A DNA stretch of 64,000 nt from Paenibacillus chibensis. GTDB lineage: Bacteria; Bacillota; Bacilli; Paenibacillales; Paenibacillaceae. Where the stretch lies: positions 62,001-126,000 of the forward strand of contig NZ_BIMK01000003.1 of NCBI RefSeq assembly GCF_004001045.1. Reading direction: 5' to 3'. The notes beneath the pieces are model-generated. The model searched no databases and was not told the origin of the DNA. It worked only from the letters and a program-made list of their open reading frames with translations. Shown here one piece after another: positions 63,323 through 64,000 of the stretch (within the stretch, counting starts at the first letter, position 1; each line of letters begins with the position of its first letter). The position numbers were made by a program, and so were the translations under genes.

Positions 63323-64000
63323 GCTTATGTCCCCCTTCAATTTCCTCGATGGCCGCGTCGAGTGCTCCGCCGAGATCGGCGATCAAATCGTCGATATGTT
63401 CAATGCCTACCGAGAAGCGCAGCAGCCGGTCATCGACGCCTACCGCCTTCCGGATTTCCTCCGGGATGTCCGCGTGGGTCTGCACCGCCGGATACGTCAT
63501 AAGGGATTCCACACCGCCCAGGCTTTCCGCGAAAGCAATCAGCCGGATATGGCGGAGAACCGGCTCCACATAACGGGCATCCTTGACCTTAAACGAGAAG
63601 ATCCCCGTGTTTCCGCTGGATTGCTTGTTTTGAATCTCATGGCCCGGATGATCCGGGAAGGCAGGGTGATACACTTCCGCAACCGCCGGATGCGTCTTCA
63701 GAAAGTCCGCCACGGCCTTGGCATTGCTTTCATGGCGTTCCATCCGCAGCGCAAGGGTCTTCATGCCTCTCATAAGCTGATAGGAATCGCTCGCGCCGAG
63801 CACGGCCCCAATGGAGTTATGAAGGAAGAACATTTCTTCCGACAGCTCCTTGCCTTTGGTAATGATGAGGCCTGCCAGCACGTCATTATGTCCGCCCAAA
63901 TACTTGGTGGCGCTGTGGATGACGATATCGGCTCCAAGCTCGATCGGACGCTGGAAGAACGGCGTCAGCAGCGTATTGTCCACGATCGTCAGCAGCTGAT
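63315..64000 (-). CDS. metI: Cystathionine gamma-synthase / O-acetylhomoserine thiolyase (MetI-like), partial
   Basis: Only the C-terminal 228 residues or so are inside the window; the 5' part runs off the right edge. The visible part has the PLP lysine motif HSATKYLGGHNDV, then GASDSYQLMRGMKTLALRM and ESLGGVESLMTYP. It is clearly paralogous to the adjacent metC product but not identical. The frame reads on to base 64000 as LLTIVDNTLLTP, so the true start lies upstream. An S-box (SAM) riboswitch would be expected before it, outside the window. Confidence 0.88.
   Translation of the reverse strand, partial: QLLTIVDNTLLTPFFQRPIELGADIVIHSATKYLGGHNDVLAGLIITKGKELSEEMFFLHNSIGAVLGASDSYQLMRGMKTLALRMERHESNAKAVADFLKTHPAVAEVYHPAFPDHPGHEIQNKQSSGNTGIFSFKVKDARYVEPVLRHIRLIAFAESLGGVESLMTYPAVQTHADIPEEIRKAVGVDDRLLRFSVGIEHIDDLIADLGGALDAAIEEIEGGHKHE

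Noticed and set aside
62150..63502. 450-codon plus-strand open frame across metC and metI
   Set aside because: It is antisense to two well-supported paralogous PLP enzymes, rich in Arg and His as expected of a shadow frame, and has no ribosome site.

Overview
The window looks like a 64 kb chromosomal stretch of a Paenibacillus-type, spore-forming, xylan-degrading Firmicute. I infer this from gene content and style, not from a database match: strong GGAGG-type ribosome sites with some GTG and TTG starts, sporulation genes (prkA, yhbH, spoVR, ytxC), a liaFSR cell-envelope operon, YesM/YesN-type carbohydrate two-component systems, S-layer homology domains, a T-box leader and a GlnR/TnrA-type operator. 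I see no rRNA, tRNA, CRISPR array, prophage or insertion sequence. The right edge cuts a gene.

Layout. (1) 0-16 kb, carbohydrate block: an MFS exporter, then a leftward xylo-oligosaccharide operon (lipoprotein, two permeases, GH10 xylanase without a signal peptide) behind an RR-HK-RR regulatory operon. A second HK-RR pair runs rightward back to back with it and is followed by an orphan binding lipoprotein. (2) 16-21.4 kb, surface block: a 1.1-kilo-residue secreted protein translated just behind an SLH-domain protein, with a visibly AT-rich block spanning their junction. (3) 21.9-30 kb: yhbH and spoVR rightward and prkA leftward, separated by an orphan OmpR-type regulator, a LacI regulator and a globin-coupled chemotaxis sensor preceded by a sigma-D-like promoter. 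(4) 30-37.3 kb: DUF2161 protein, aminotransferase, orphan NarL-type regulator, a coupled membrane-protein/NAGPA-glycosidase pair, a 34-residue membrane peptide, AbrB, TrmL and SerC. (5) 37.6-43.5 kb, metabolism: catalase, a beta-type glutamine synthetase with a GlnR/TnrA-like site, DAHP synthase and IspH. (6) 43.5-51 kb, envelope stress: an OmpR-type two-component system, HtrA and liaFSR, with an array of about 111-bp structured repeats between liaR and htrA. (7) 51-55.7 kb: a small internally repeated protein, a 3D-domain protein, T-box-controlled thrS and ytxC. (8) 55.9-60.6 kb: a four-gene operon of TetR regulator, NCS1/CodB-type permease, DUF917 protein and hydantoinase/oxoprolinase. (9) 60.8-64 kb: MqnC of futalosine menaquinone synthesis and a MetI-MetC transsulfuration pair.

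How it works together. The left block couples sensing of extracellular plant-polysaccharide fragments to uptake and cytoplasmic cleavage. The 43.5-51 kb block is a coherent envelope-stress neighbourhood. The 55.9-60.6 kb operon looks like a self-contained import and breakdown module for a cyclic amide or ureide, with its own repressor operator. The most unusual signal is the tandem repeat array at 47.65-48.1 kb, whose units keep a hairpin with a fixed 27-nt loop and show compensatory changes.
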